Below, piece after piece: positions 30,899-42,270 of a DNA stretch of 64,000 nucleotides. The notes below the pieces were generated by a model, which worked only from the letters and a program-made list of their open reading frames with translations, was not told the origin of the DNA and made no database searches. Origin of the DNA: Planctomycetota bacterium (GTDB lineage: Bacteria > Planctomycetota > Phycisphaerae > UBA1845); NCBI GenBank assembly GCA_016200265.1, contig JACQFE010000033.1:34508-98507 (forward strand). Direction: 5' to 3'. Within the stretch, counting starts at the first letter, position 1. Every line of letters starts with the position of its first letter. A program made the position numbers and the translations under genes.

Positions 30899-31651
30899 AT
30901 GACCGAACCGCCGATTGATCCGCAGACACATCTTGGATTGTCGCGAACGCAGCTTCCGCGGCATGTGGCCATCATCATGGATGGCAACGGCCGGTGGGCG
31001 AAGCAGCGCGGTTTGATTCGCATTCAGGGTCATGAAGAAGGGGCCAAAACCGTCCGCAAGATCGTCACGCACTGTGCCCGGCTCAAGTTGGAGGCCCTCA
31101 CGCTCTACAGCTTCAGCACGGAGAATTGGAAGAGGCCTCGCGATGAGGTGGATTTTTTGATGGGGCTGTACGTGAAGTATCTCATCGCCGAGCGCGAGAC
31201 GATCATGGACAACAATGTGCGTTTTCGGCACGTCGGTCGGCGTGAGGGGTTGCCGGCGGTGGTGCTCGAGGAAATGGATCGCACGGTGGCGATGAGCGCC
31301 GCGAATACGGGGCTGACGCTGTGCCTGGCGCTGAATTACGGATCTCGCGATGAGATCGTGGACGCGGTGCGGGCGATCGCGGAGCGCGTGCGAACCGGTG
31401 AACTCGCGATTTCGGAGATCAACGAATCGGAGATTTCAAATTCGCTCTATACTAGAGGCTTGCCCGATCCCGACTTGCTCATCCGCACGGCCAACGAACG
31501 CCGCGTGAGCAATTTTCTGCTCTGGCAGATCAGCTACGCGGAGATTTACGTTTCGCCGACGCTTTGGCCCGACTTCACTCCCGCCGACCTCGACGCCGCG
31601 ATCCGTGATTTTGCGGGGAGGGAGAGAAGGTTTGGGGATATCGCACAGTAA
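30899..31651 (+). CDS. uppS: Isoprenyl transferase (undecaprenyl diphosphate synthase-like)
   Basis: RHVAIIMDGNGRWAKQRGLIRIQGHEEGAK...LTLYSFSTENWKRP...LPDPDLLIRTANERRVSNFLLWQISYAE. Confidence 0.97.
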   Translation: MTEPPIDPQTHLGLSRTQLPRHVAIIMDGNGRWAKQRGLIRIQGHEEGAKTVRKIVTHCARLKLEALTLYSFSTENWKRPRDEVDFLMGLYVKYLIAERETIMDNNVRFRHVGRREGLPAVVLEEMDRTVAMSAANTGLTLCLALNYGSRDEIVDAVRAIAERVRTGELAISEINESEISNSLYTRGLPDPDLLIRTANERRVSNFLLWQISYAEIYVSPTLWPDFTPADLDAAIRDFAGRERRFGDIAQ

Positions 31652-31784
31652 TAAGTCTATTTCCAAGCGGCACAAAGACGCAAACAGTTGCCTTGACCTG
31701 ATTGAGAGCCAACGCTAGGTTTATGCTTCGTCGATCGAACGATTGCTGCGGCTGCCATTCGAAAATAAGACTGGATTAGTGATA

Positions 31785-32555
31785 ATGCCCTTTCCGAATT
31801 CCGAAAGAGTCATATACCGTCAGAACCCACTGAAGGAAGTCATTTGCCAGATCCAATTCCCCACAATACTTCAAATCGAGGCATCTCCACCAGCAGTATT
31901 CCAAGAACGAGTTCGCGATCGTTACCCGCTTTACGAAGAGAGCAGCGGGCTAGCAGTCGCATCGACAATTGTACGTGGCGGGCAAATCAATCAGATAGGG
32001 CCTCGAGTCCGATATGTCTTCCAATCGAACGATAGGCTTTGGTCTATCGCGCTTACGCGTGAATTCATCGCGCTTAGCACAAGCAGCTACCGACGTTGGG
32101 AAGAATTTCGCGAACGGATCGAATTTGTGCGGCGCCAATTTGGAGAAGTTTATCACCCGAGTTTTTTTAGTCGGGTTGGACTCCGATATGTCAATCTTAT
32201 CCAAAGGTCGTCGATAGGCATCGAAGGGCGTTCATGGAGCGAGTTGCTGAATCCTAGGATCGCGGGGGAGCTTGGAGATCAAACGATATCGGACTATATT
32301 GAGCATGTCGCGAGGGAGGTTCGGGTTCGCCTTGAAGAGCAGGGTCATTCAGCAATGATCCGACATGGTATCGTTTTTGCAGAGCCGACCAATGAGGAAT
32401 GCTATATAATCGACAGTGACTTTTACGCAGAGACTGAAACGGAGACAGGCATTGCCATCGACTATCTCAACAGATTCAACCGACATGCAGGAAACCTGTT
32501 TCGGTGGTGCATCGAACGCACGCTTTACGAAGCGCTCGAGCCCCATCAACCTTGA
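31785..32555 (+). CDS. TIGR04255-like family protein
   Basis: RVIYRQNPLKEVICQIQFPTILQIEASPPAVFQERVRDRYPLYEE...GLRYVNLI. Confidence 0.75.
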   Translation: MPFPNSERVIYRQNPLKEVICQIQFPTILQIEASPPAVFQERVRDRYPLYEESSGLAVASTIVRGGQINQIGPRVRYVFQSNDRLWSIALTREFIALSTSSYRRWEEFRERIEFVRRQFGEVYHPSFFSRVGLRYVNLIQRSSIGIEGRSWSELLNPRIAGELGDQTISDYIEHVAREVRVRLEEQGHSAMIRHGIVFAEPTNEECYIIDSDFYAETETETGIAIDYLNRFNRHAGNLFRWCIERTLYEALEPHQP

Positions 32556-33171
32556 AACTGGAACGCAAGTCGGCACAATCGATTATCAGTCATCGCTCTA
32601 CACCCAGAGGCTCGGCGGAAACTTCATCGGCACAGCAGTGGGCACGTTTCCAAAACTCGCTGCCGACTTGAAGCTGCCCGACGGCTACATCACGATGGAC
32701 GTGACCGGGCCGACATATCTTGTTATCACAGGTGATTGCGGATACGGCAAGGCATCCTTGGTTAGTCAATGGACGGAGGAGCATAGGTCAGCAGATATTT
32801 GCTGGGCAAATTCACAAGTCGGGGATATTTCTGATTCTCCGCGTTGGTTCGCGCGAAGAAGAGACCTTGTCGGAGACTTCGTAAATCGAGCATCCCAGCT
32901 TGAGAAGGACGGCTTCCCGGATTCCGCCCTCGACTTGGTGTACGATTGTATCGATGAACTTCTATGGAATGCGGACTTCGCGACTTGCACGTCGATTCTT
33001 GGCTACATTAATGTCTCCGCATACTCGTCGGATATTTTGCTCGCACTTTTGACAACAACACGCCCGGCCAAGAGCCACATCCCATCGCGCGTTCGATTTC
33101 TGCAGCGTGTGGAGAGCGAATTGCTATCCCGCGGAGAAGACGAATCTAGGCTCCTTGCTGGACTTCGCTAA
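32416..33171 (+). CDS. Hypothetical protein of the TIGR04255 cassette (true start uncertain, probably downstream of 32555)
   Basis: ORF; helical C-terminal part FVNRASQLEKDGFPDSALDLVYDCIDELLWNADFATCTSILGYINVSAYSSDILLALLTTTRPAKSHIPSRVRFLQRVESEL. Confidence 0.55.
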   Translation: MTFTQRLKRRQALPSTISTDSTDMQETCFGGASNARFTKRSSPINLETGTQVGTIDYQSSLYTQRLGGNFIGTAVGTFPKLAADLKLPDGYITMDVTGPTYLVITGDCGYGKASLVSQWTEEHRSADICWANSQVGDISDSPRWFARRRDLVGDFVNRASQLEKDGFPDSALDLVYDCIDELLWNADFATCTSILGYINVSAYSSDILLALLTTTRPAKSHIPSRVRFLQRVESELLSRGEDESRLLAGLR

Positions 33172-33173
33172 TC

Positions 33174-33851
33174 GTGGACCGAGTCTATACAACCACACAG
33201 CGTGGTTATTCAGAAATAAGTGTTGTCGCTATTGCGTTAAAGGAAACGTACCCGACTCAACGGCACATCGGTATTCTGCATCGGAACCGCGAAACAAACC
33301 AAGTCCTTCTGCTCGACCTTGCTTGGCACTTGAAGCTTCGAAATGATCCACCTGAAGATGACTATATTTGGGTAGATCCTCCAATCTCTCCGCGAGAGGC
33401 AACACAAGTTGCGATGATCTGCAGGAAAGTGTGGCGCGCTAATCGGAGAAGGAAGGTCCCTTACGGTTTCAGCGCACCCAACGATAGCTTTGACGAGGAA
33501 ACAAGCGAATTCCTGGTCGGACCTACAAAATTCGGATTGACTTGTGCCACCTTTGTATTAGCCATTTTTCACCACGCCGGATTGGTTCTCATCGATCGAG
33601 AAACTTGGGTGCACCGAAATGATGACACAATTTTTCAACAGCAAGTGATCAGGGCTTTGGCTGAAGGAGGAACAGCATCGAAGGAACACATTTCGCATTT
33701 GGAAAGCGAAGTTGGATGTATTCGAATCCGTCCAGAAGAAGTCGGGAGTGCATCTGCACAGAGCCCGTGGCCCGTCAAGTTTATGGATGCAGTGAGACTC
33801 GCAGAGCAGATACTGAATCTGCTTAATTCGCTGCGACAATCAGAGCAATAA
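33174..33851 (+). CDS. Hypothetical protein with possible permuted NlpC/P60-like His...Cys arrangement
   Basis: RHIGILHRN ... GLTCATFVLAIFHHAGLVLI; starts 3 bp after the preceding ORF. Confidence 0.55.
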   Translation: MDRVYTTTQRGYSEISVVAIALKETYPTQRHIGILHRNRETNQVLLLDLAWHLKLRNDPPEDDYIWVDPPISPREATQVAMICRKVWRANRRRKVPYGFSAPNDSFDEETSEFLVGPTKFGLTCATFVLAIFHHAGLVLIDRETWVHRNDDTIFQQQVIRALAEGGTASKEHISHLESEVGCIRIRPEEVGSASAQSPWPVKFMDAVRLAEQILNLLNSLRQSEQ

Positions 33852-33856
33852 ATCGC

Positions 33857-36448
<2,592 letters not shown>

Positions 36449-36546
36449 TTACTCGGAGTTGGGGGAATTTGCGAACTTCGCCGATGCTCAAAACATGTAT
36501 CGATATATGCGATGGGACGAGCTTTACAGGTTACAAATTCGCGTTG

Positions 36547-36580
36547 CCAACACTGGAGGGCAGGCCGCCAGTGGCACCCG
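36547..36580. repeat. Palindromic repeat copy (ACTGGAGGGCAGGCCGCCAGTGGCACCCGCATT)
   Basis: Matches the 7171..7206 unit (CACTGGCGGGCAGGCCGCCAGTGGCACCCGCAT). Confidence 0.8.
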
Positions 36581-36588
36581 CATTGTCG

Positions 36589-36993
36589 CTATTTCGTTGC
36601 CTTTTTTTCTTGCTCTGGACTCGGGATTGAGAGACCACCGGTGCTGAATTCAAAGCGAACCTCGCGAACCTTCAGGGGTGGGTGGCTCCGCCGGGCGGCG
36701 AACGCGGATCGAATCGGCTCGGACCATTTCATTCGCATGATGGGAACGAGGTTGGCTTCTTTGACCCCAAAGCGGAGCACGCCGCCCTGGACATCAAGAA
36801 GGCGGCATTGTTCGCAAAAGCGACGGTCCACGATTTCGCCGACGGCCTCGGCCACCGGCTGAAGCACATTGGCATGCCGTTCGCCGAGGACACGAGCGAA
36901 TTCCAGGACGAGAGTCGAGGCCGGTCGAGCGCGATCCGCTCGCGGACCGCGGTTTTTTTGGATCCAAGTGAGTTGGGTCTGTTTGTTGGCCAC
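36589..36993 (-). CDS. DUF721/DciA-like protein
   Basis: RVLGERHANVLQPVAEAVGEIVDRRFCEQCRLLDVQGGVLRFGVKEANLVPIMRM plus position between dnaN and gyrB. Confidence 0.6.
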   Translation of the reverse strand: MANKQTQLTWIQKNRGPRADRARPASTLVLEFARVLGERHANVLQPVAEAVGEIVDRRFCEQCRLLDVQGGVLRFGVKEANLVPIMRMKWSEPIRSAFAARRSHPPLKVREVRFEFSTGGLSIPSPEQEKKATK

Positions 36994-37116
36994 TTTCGGC
37001 GTTATCGCTTTCTCTTGTCGGTCGCTCGTTATCAGCAGGTCGCCAGTATTCAGTTGTCAGCGGTCAGGAACCGCTGTTGGTAACTGATAACTGACTGCTG
37101 GTCACTGACAACTGCT

Positions 37117-38223
37117 TCACGCTGACGACAAATTCACCGGCATCACGACATGCAGGAATTTGTCGTTCAGCTTGAGCAGGCCCGGGCGATTGGGCTCTTT
37201 CACCGCGAACGTCACTTCTTCCTCATTGGCAACTCGGAGTACATCGGTGAGAAACACAGGGTTGAAGCCGATGTCCACGGTTTCTCCATTGTAGCGAATG
37301 GGCATGGAGATTGTCGCTTCACCCTGCTCGGCCGTCCGACTCGACAACGTCAACGTGTTTTCGGCAAAGGAAAGGCGGACACCCCTTGATTCCTCGTTGG
37401 TCAACAGGGCCGCTCGTTTCAAAGCGCTTAGAAACTCCATTGTGTTGAGTTGAACGATGCGATCGCAATCCGTGGGAACCACATCCTGATAGCGTGGGAA
37501 CATGCCTTCAACGAGCGACGAGCTGATGGAGGCCCGGCCGATCTTGAAAAGAACCTGATTGGCGGTTGCTTTGACCAATGCCGTCGTGTCGCCATCGGAG
37601 TGCAGTCGGGCGATCAATGCGGCGGTCTTCGTGGGCACGATCGTTTGCGGAATGGTTTTCACGTTTGATGAAGTGAGCGGCGTACGACCCACGGAGAGGC
37701 GGCGGCCGTCGGTGGCGGCCATCACCAGTTCCTTCCCGGCAATCTCCATGAGGATTCCATTGATGGCGTATCGCGTGCTCTCGCGTGCAGCGGCGAAACT
37801 CGTCCATTCAAGGAGACGGCGGAGGTCAGCTGCGTCGACGACGAAGTCGGGTTCGCCTTCCAGGACGGGAACCGGCGGAAAATCGGAAACGGATTGCGTG
37901 CGAATCTTAAAGTGGCTGCCGCTGCCGCGAAGCTGAAGATCGTTCTTGGAAATGTCGAGCAGCATGGTCTCGTCGGAGCATTCATGGATGATGCGCGAGA
38001 AAGTATCGGCGGCCACTAGCGTTTCGCCAGTGCTTTCGACGTCGACCTGAGTCACGGCGCATCGAACTCCAATTTCAAGGTCCGTGGCGGACAGGAGGAG
38101 CACATCGGACAACGCGTCGATGCGGACGCATTTGAGAATTTCCTTGGGTGTCCGAACTGCGGCCACGCCGGTGATTGCTGACAAAGCGTCGGCCATTTCC
38201 GCGCGATTGAATCGAAGCTTCAT
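37117..38223 (-). CDS. dnaN: DNA polymerase III beta subunit (sliding clamp)
   Basis: MKLRFNRAEMADALSAITGVAAVRTPKEILKCVRIDA...YAINGILMEIAGKELVMAATDGRRLSVG...HVVMPVNL. Confidence 0.97.
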   Translation of the reverse strand: MKLRFNRAEMADALSAITGVAAVRTPKEILKCVRIDALSDVLLLSATDLEIGVRCAVTQVDVESTGETLVAADTFSRIIHECSDETMLLDISKNDLQLRGSGSHFKIRTQSVSDFPPVPVLEGEPDFVVDAADLRRLLEWTSFAAARESTRYAINGILMEIAGKELVMAATDGRRLSVGRTPLTSSNVKTIPQTIVPTKTAALIARLHSDGDTTALVKATANQVLFKIGRASISSSLVEGMFPRYQDVVPTDCDRIVQLNTMEFLSALKRAALLTNEESRGVRLSFAENTLTLSSRTAEQGEATISMPIRYNGETVDIGFNPVFLTDVLRVANEEEVTFAVKEPNRPGLLKLNDKFLHVVMPVNLSSA

Positions 38224-38425
38224 CCGTCTGCTCCCTTCCAGGTTGCGTGTCGTCGATCTGTATTAAGTGGAAGATGTATACACGAAATAGTAGAGATAAA
38301 CAACGTGAAATCCGTGCGAATTGAAACCCCGCCCATACGTAACTTCCGGCGTGACCAAGAGCTAGAGGGGTACCGCCGCCTCGCAAATCGTGCATTTGTT
38401 GTGAGTAGATTTGTGAGGAAACTGG

Positions 38426-39823
38426 TCATTCAACGCTTCCGCTTTCGGATTTATGAAAAGACTGGTCAGTGGCCGTGCCATTGCGACGAGAAACTGACAG
38501 TATATTTAACTCCTTTGGGTCTGACCCTGTCAGTTGGGTCAAGAGACGCGCGACGTGCTGCTCAAGATCGCGGTCAGACTTCAATCGGTTAATGACATCG
38601 CGGTTTTGAGTCTTGATTGTCTCCGGGCCGCCGAGCAAGTTGGTGCCGGCGATCGCGGCGAGCGTCTGGTCGGTGAGCCTCAGTGCGAGGTACGTGCATA
38701 AGCTACGGGCGAGTCGAAGATTTTTCGATGGGCGAGATTTCGTGATGGCGTCGGGAGCGACGCCGAATTCTGTCGCAGTTGCTTCAATGATGCTGTGAAT
38801 TGAGGCGTGTGGCGTTTCACTATTGAGTGCGGCCCGGCACAACGCCGCATCAATGACTCCGCCTCGATCTTGGCAGTAGCGATCCACAAGCGTGACAGTT
38901 TCTTCAAGCTGGTGACCACCACTGTTGGCAAGATGAGCAATTTGCTCTGCGACGTCGTCGGGCATCTCGATGCAGAAACGGCGGGCGAGCTCGCGGACAA
39001 TGGCGGTCCTCGTATCAGAGCAGGGTGTTTCAAGTGTGACGATGAGGCCTGATTGAAATCGACTGATGAGGCGTGATTCGAACCCGGCGCCAGGCTCCGG
39101 AAGTCGGCGAAGCGCCACGATCACCTGAAGTTGTGATTGCAGCCGGTGTTCGAGGATGTGAAAAAATTCTTCCTGAGACCGCTGGCGGCCGGCCAGTTGG
39201 TCCGCATCGTCGATTGCAATCAAGTCAGCGGTCTTGTACGCGCTTCGAAGAGCGCAGAGCATGTCCGACTCCGCGTGTTCGATCACCTCCTGTATGAATT
39301 GCTTGCAGTGTGCATAGATGATCGTACGGTTGGCGTCTTGTTCACGTGCGGCCGCGCAAATACCCTGCAAGAGATGAGTTTTGCCGCAGCCGGGTTCGCC
39401 AAGAATGACGAGCGGGCTGTAAACTTTTCCCGGATCGGCGGCCACCGCAACGGCGGCCGCGTGGGCAAATCGGTTGCACTGCCCAAGGGCGAAATCGTTG
39501 AGCCGACATTCCGGAGACAGCGTTGACCCAAATGTCGAGAAATCTCGATCGCGGGTAAGGGCGGAATTATCGGGACTTGAATCGGTTTCAAAATCAACTC
39601 CCACGAGCCGGCCTGTGGCTGCCTGGATCGCATAGGTAAACGCGTTTCGACAATTCGATTCGAGGTGTCGTCGCTGGGCATCGTTTTGTGCGCGAACGAT
39701 CAGCGTTCCGTGGGCAATGCCGGAGAATTGCAGCTGGTCAAACCAAGCGCGGACGCAGGCCGGATCCGTTCGGCGAATGTGGAGCAGGAGCTCTGCAGGT
39801 AATGATTGCAATGCTGTTTGCAA
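38426..39823 (-). CDS. dnaA: Chromosomal replication initiator DnaA, divergent
   Basis: PLVILGEPGCGKTHLLQGICA, ADLIAIDDADQLAGRQRSQEEFFHILEHRLQ, SRFQSGLIVTLETP, RLARSLCTYLALRLTDQTLAAIAG; upstream of dnaN. Confidence 0.88.
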   Translation of the reverse strand: MQTALQSLPAELLLHIRRTDPACVRAWFDQLQFSGIAHGTLIVRAQNDAQRRHLESNCRNAFTYAIQAATGRLVGVDFETDSSPDNSALTRDRDFSTFGSTLSPECRLNDFALGQCNRFAHAAAVAVAADPGKVYSPLVILGEPGCGKTHLLQGICAAAREQDANRTIIYAHCKQFIQEVIEHAESDMLCALRSAYKTADLIAIDDADQLAGRQRSQEEFFHILEHRLQSQLQVIVALRRLPEPGAGFESRLISRFQSGLIVTLETPCSDTRTAIVRELARRFCIEMPDDVAEQIAHLANSGGHQLEETVTLVDRYCQDRGGVIDAALCRAALNSETPHASIHSIIEATATEFGVAPDAITKSRPSKNLRLARSLCTYLALRLTDQTLAAIAGTNLLGGPETIKTQNRDVINRLKSDRDLEQHVARLLTQLTGSDPKELNILSVSRRNGTATDQSFHKSESGSVE

Positions 39824-39985
39824 GTGATGTCCGCCTCGTTTTTTCTCAGGCGGATTCTAGATGAAATTCGGCAATCGGGAAACTGTAGGCCGACACTCTG
39901 AGTGAAGCGGAGCATCTCGAATCCGAGATTCTTCGATCGCCTGCGGCGGCCTCAGAAAGACGTGTGGCATTGTCGGTTTTCGCTA

Positions 39986-40016
39986 TTCAGGCACGCCTCG
40001 ATGGATTTTGTATAAT
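39986..40016 (+). promoter_or_regulatory. Possible promoter upstream of topoisomerase VI subunit B
   Basis: Perfect -10 TATAAT at 40011-40016; weak -35 candidate TTCAGG with 19-bp spacer. Confidence 0.4.
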
Positions 40017-40079
40017 CGCCGCGAATCGCTTCGCAGGGAGGCGAGCGCGGGATCAATCTGCCGGAGGAACGGATTCGTC

Positions 40080-42092
40080 GTGGTCAAGAAAGCAATCACC
40101 GAACAACTCACATTCGCGGAAATTCCATCGAATCAACGCCGTACAAAAAAAGAGGAACCACACAAGGCGAAACGCCCTGCCGCCACGAAACAATTGCCCA
40201 GAAGCGGGAGCGTCGCGCCTCAAGGGGTGAAATCAGCGGACGGCGCGGTGGCCGAGGCCGATTCTGTCGAGGGGATTTCCGATTCCGCGGATTCGAAGGG
40301 TGCGCCGCGTCGGCGGACGGCCACCGCCGAGTCGATGGCTAAACAACAGCGCGAGATTTCGGTTTCCGAATTCTTCGCCAAGAACCGGCATCTCCTCGGT
40401 TTCGACAACAAGCGGAAGGCGTTGCTCACGACGGTGAAAGAGGCCGTTGATAACAGCCTCGATGCGTGCGAAGAGGCCGGTATTCTTCCCGATCTCGAAA
40501 TTATCGTGAAGCAGACTGACAATGAGCGGTTTCGGGTGACCGTTCGCGACAACGGGCCCGGAATCGTCAAACAGCAAATTCCCAACGTGTTCGGAAAATT
40601 GCTCTACGGTTCGAAGTTTCATCGCTTGAAGATGTCGCGCGGGCAGCAGGGCATCGGCATCAGTGCGGCGGGCATGTATGGACTGATCACGACTGGAAAA
40701 CCGATCCGCATCGTGAGTCGGACATCAGCCCGCGCGGAGGCGCATCACTACAGTCTCGCCATCGACACGAAGAAGAATCGTCCGGATATCATTGACGAGC
40801 AGACGGCCGAGGTTGATTGGCCTCACGGGACCGAAGTGAGCATCGAGCTGGAGGCCTCATACAACAAAGGTCGGCAAAGCGTTGACGAGTATTTGGAATT
40901 GACCGCGATCGCGAATCCGCACGCGAAGATCATCTACCATCCGCCGGAGGGATCGATGGTTGAGTTCGCGCGAGGCACGGACAAACTCCCGCCGGAGACG
41001 CAAGAGATCCAGCCACATCCCTACGGCATCGAGCTTGGCACATTGATGAAGATGCTCAAGGAGACGAGCGCGACCAAGCTCGGTGCGTTTCTGTCGACTG
41101 AGTTTTCGCGCGTGAGTCCTTCAGTGGCCAAACAAGTATGTGCGGCCGCCGGTGTCACGCCGCAGAGCTGGGTGAATGCGGTCGAGCCGCAGACGGCGGA
41201 GAAATTGTATCAGGCACTTCAGGCCGCGAAGTTGAAGGCGCCTTCGACGGATTGTCTGGCGCCGATGGGAGCGGAGGCGATTCTCTCGGGCTTGCTCAAG
41301 GGGATCAAGGCGGAGTTCTATACGGCCAGTACGCGTCCGCCCGCGGTGTATCGCGGAAATCCGTTTCAGATTGAGGTGGGCGTGGCCTATGGCGGCGAGC
41401 TGGGGTTTGATCGGCGCGATGAGGCCGAAGACTCTGGAGCGAGTGACAATGGAAAGCCGAACGAAGGCGGAGATGAACCCACGTCGCGGATCATTCGCTT
41501 CGCCAATCGTGTGCCGCTTTTGTATCAGCAAAGTTCGTGTTGTCTGTTCAAGTCGGTGATCGACACGAAGTGGAACAACTATGGTGTTTCGCAGTCGTCC
41601 GGGGCCATGCCCAAAGCGCCGATGGTGATTCTCATTCACATGGCCAGCGTGTGGGTTCCATTTATTTCCGAGGGCAAGGAGGCCATCGCCGACTATGATG
41701 ACATTCGCAAAGAGGTGAAGTTGGGTATCGCGGAGTGTGGCCGGCGACTGGCCACATTGCTTCGTCGAAAGCGCGCTCGTGCGGATTATTCGCGTCGGCG
41801 TGACGTGTTCACTCGGTATATCGATGAAGTGGTGAACTCCGTGGACGCGCTTGCCAAGGTGAACAAAGAGAGCTTTCGCAAGTCGCTGGTGGACCTCGCG
41901 AAGACATTTACCGTTCAGGCCGACATGGAGTTTGATGAACATGGCAAGGTCGTGAAAAAACAGACCAATGAGTTGGGGTTGGAAGATACAATTGTGGTGG
42001 AGCGGGATTCGGCGGCGATAGATGCGACGCCGAGCGCTCTGTTTGAAAATGTGGGGCCCGATCCAAGGCCTAGGCGACGCAAGAGAACATGA
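40080..42092 (+). CDS. top6B: DNA topoisomerase VI subunit B
   Basis: KRKALLTTVKEAVDNSLDACEEAGILPDLEIIVKQ, VRDNGPGIVKQQIPNVFGKLLYGSKFHRLKMSRGQQGIGISAAGMYGLITTGKP; GTG start with GGAGGA upstream. Confidence 0.95.
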   Translation: MVKKAITEQLTFAEIPSNQRRTKKEEPHKAKRPAATKQLPRSGSVAPQGVKSADGAVAEADSVEGISDSADSKGAPRRRTATAESMAKQQREISVSEFFAKNRHLLGFDNKRKALLTTVKEAVDNSLDACEEAGILPDLEIIVKQTDNERFRVTVRDNGPGIVKQQIPNVFGKLLYGSKFHRLKMSRGQQGIGISAAGMYGLITTGKPIRIVSRTSARAEAHHYSLAIDTKKNRPDIIDEQTAEVDWPHGTEVSIELEASYNKGRQSVDEYLELTAIANPHAKIIYHPPEGSMVEFARGTDKLPPETQEIQPHPYGIELGTLMKMLKETSATKLGAFLSTEFSRVSPSVAKQVCAAAGVTPQSWVNAVEPQTAEKLYQALQAAKLKAPSTDCLAPMGAEAILSGLLKGIKAEFYTASTRPPAVYRGNPFQIEVGVAYGGELGFDRRDEAEDSGASDNGKPNEGGDEPTSRIIRFANRVPLLYQQSSCCLFKSVIDTKWNNYGVSQSSGAMPKAPMVILIHMASVWVPFISEGKEAIADYDDIRKEVKLGIAECGRRLATLLRRKRARADYSRRRDVFTRYIDEVVNSVDALAKVNKESFRKSLVDLAKTFTVQADMEFDEHGKVVKKQTNELGLEDTIVVERDSAAIDATPSALFENVGPDPRPRRRKRT

Positions 42093-42270
42093 GCGTAGTT
42101 GACGACAGTGCACTCGATTGGAGTGCATGCGGAGAGGAATGTCGCGTTGTTGCAAGTCATGCAACCTCGCGTTGGTCGTTGCGCGAGATATGTGCGATTG
42201 ATGGTGCATCCAAATTGATGAATTGTGTTTTGGACCAAAGTCGCACGAGACGGGGCATGGGCGAACGCTG

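Noticed and set aside
38224-38425. DnaA-box cluster/oriC between dnaN and dnaA
   Set aside because: No convincing TTATNCACA repeats; cannot assign oriC here from sequence inspection alone
41121-42209. 362 aa minus-strand ORF opposite topoisomerase VI B
   Set aside because: Antisense artefact; no domain signature
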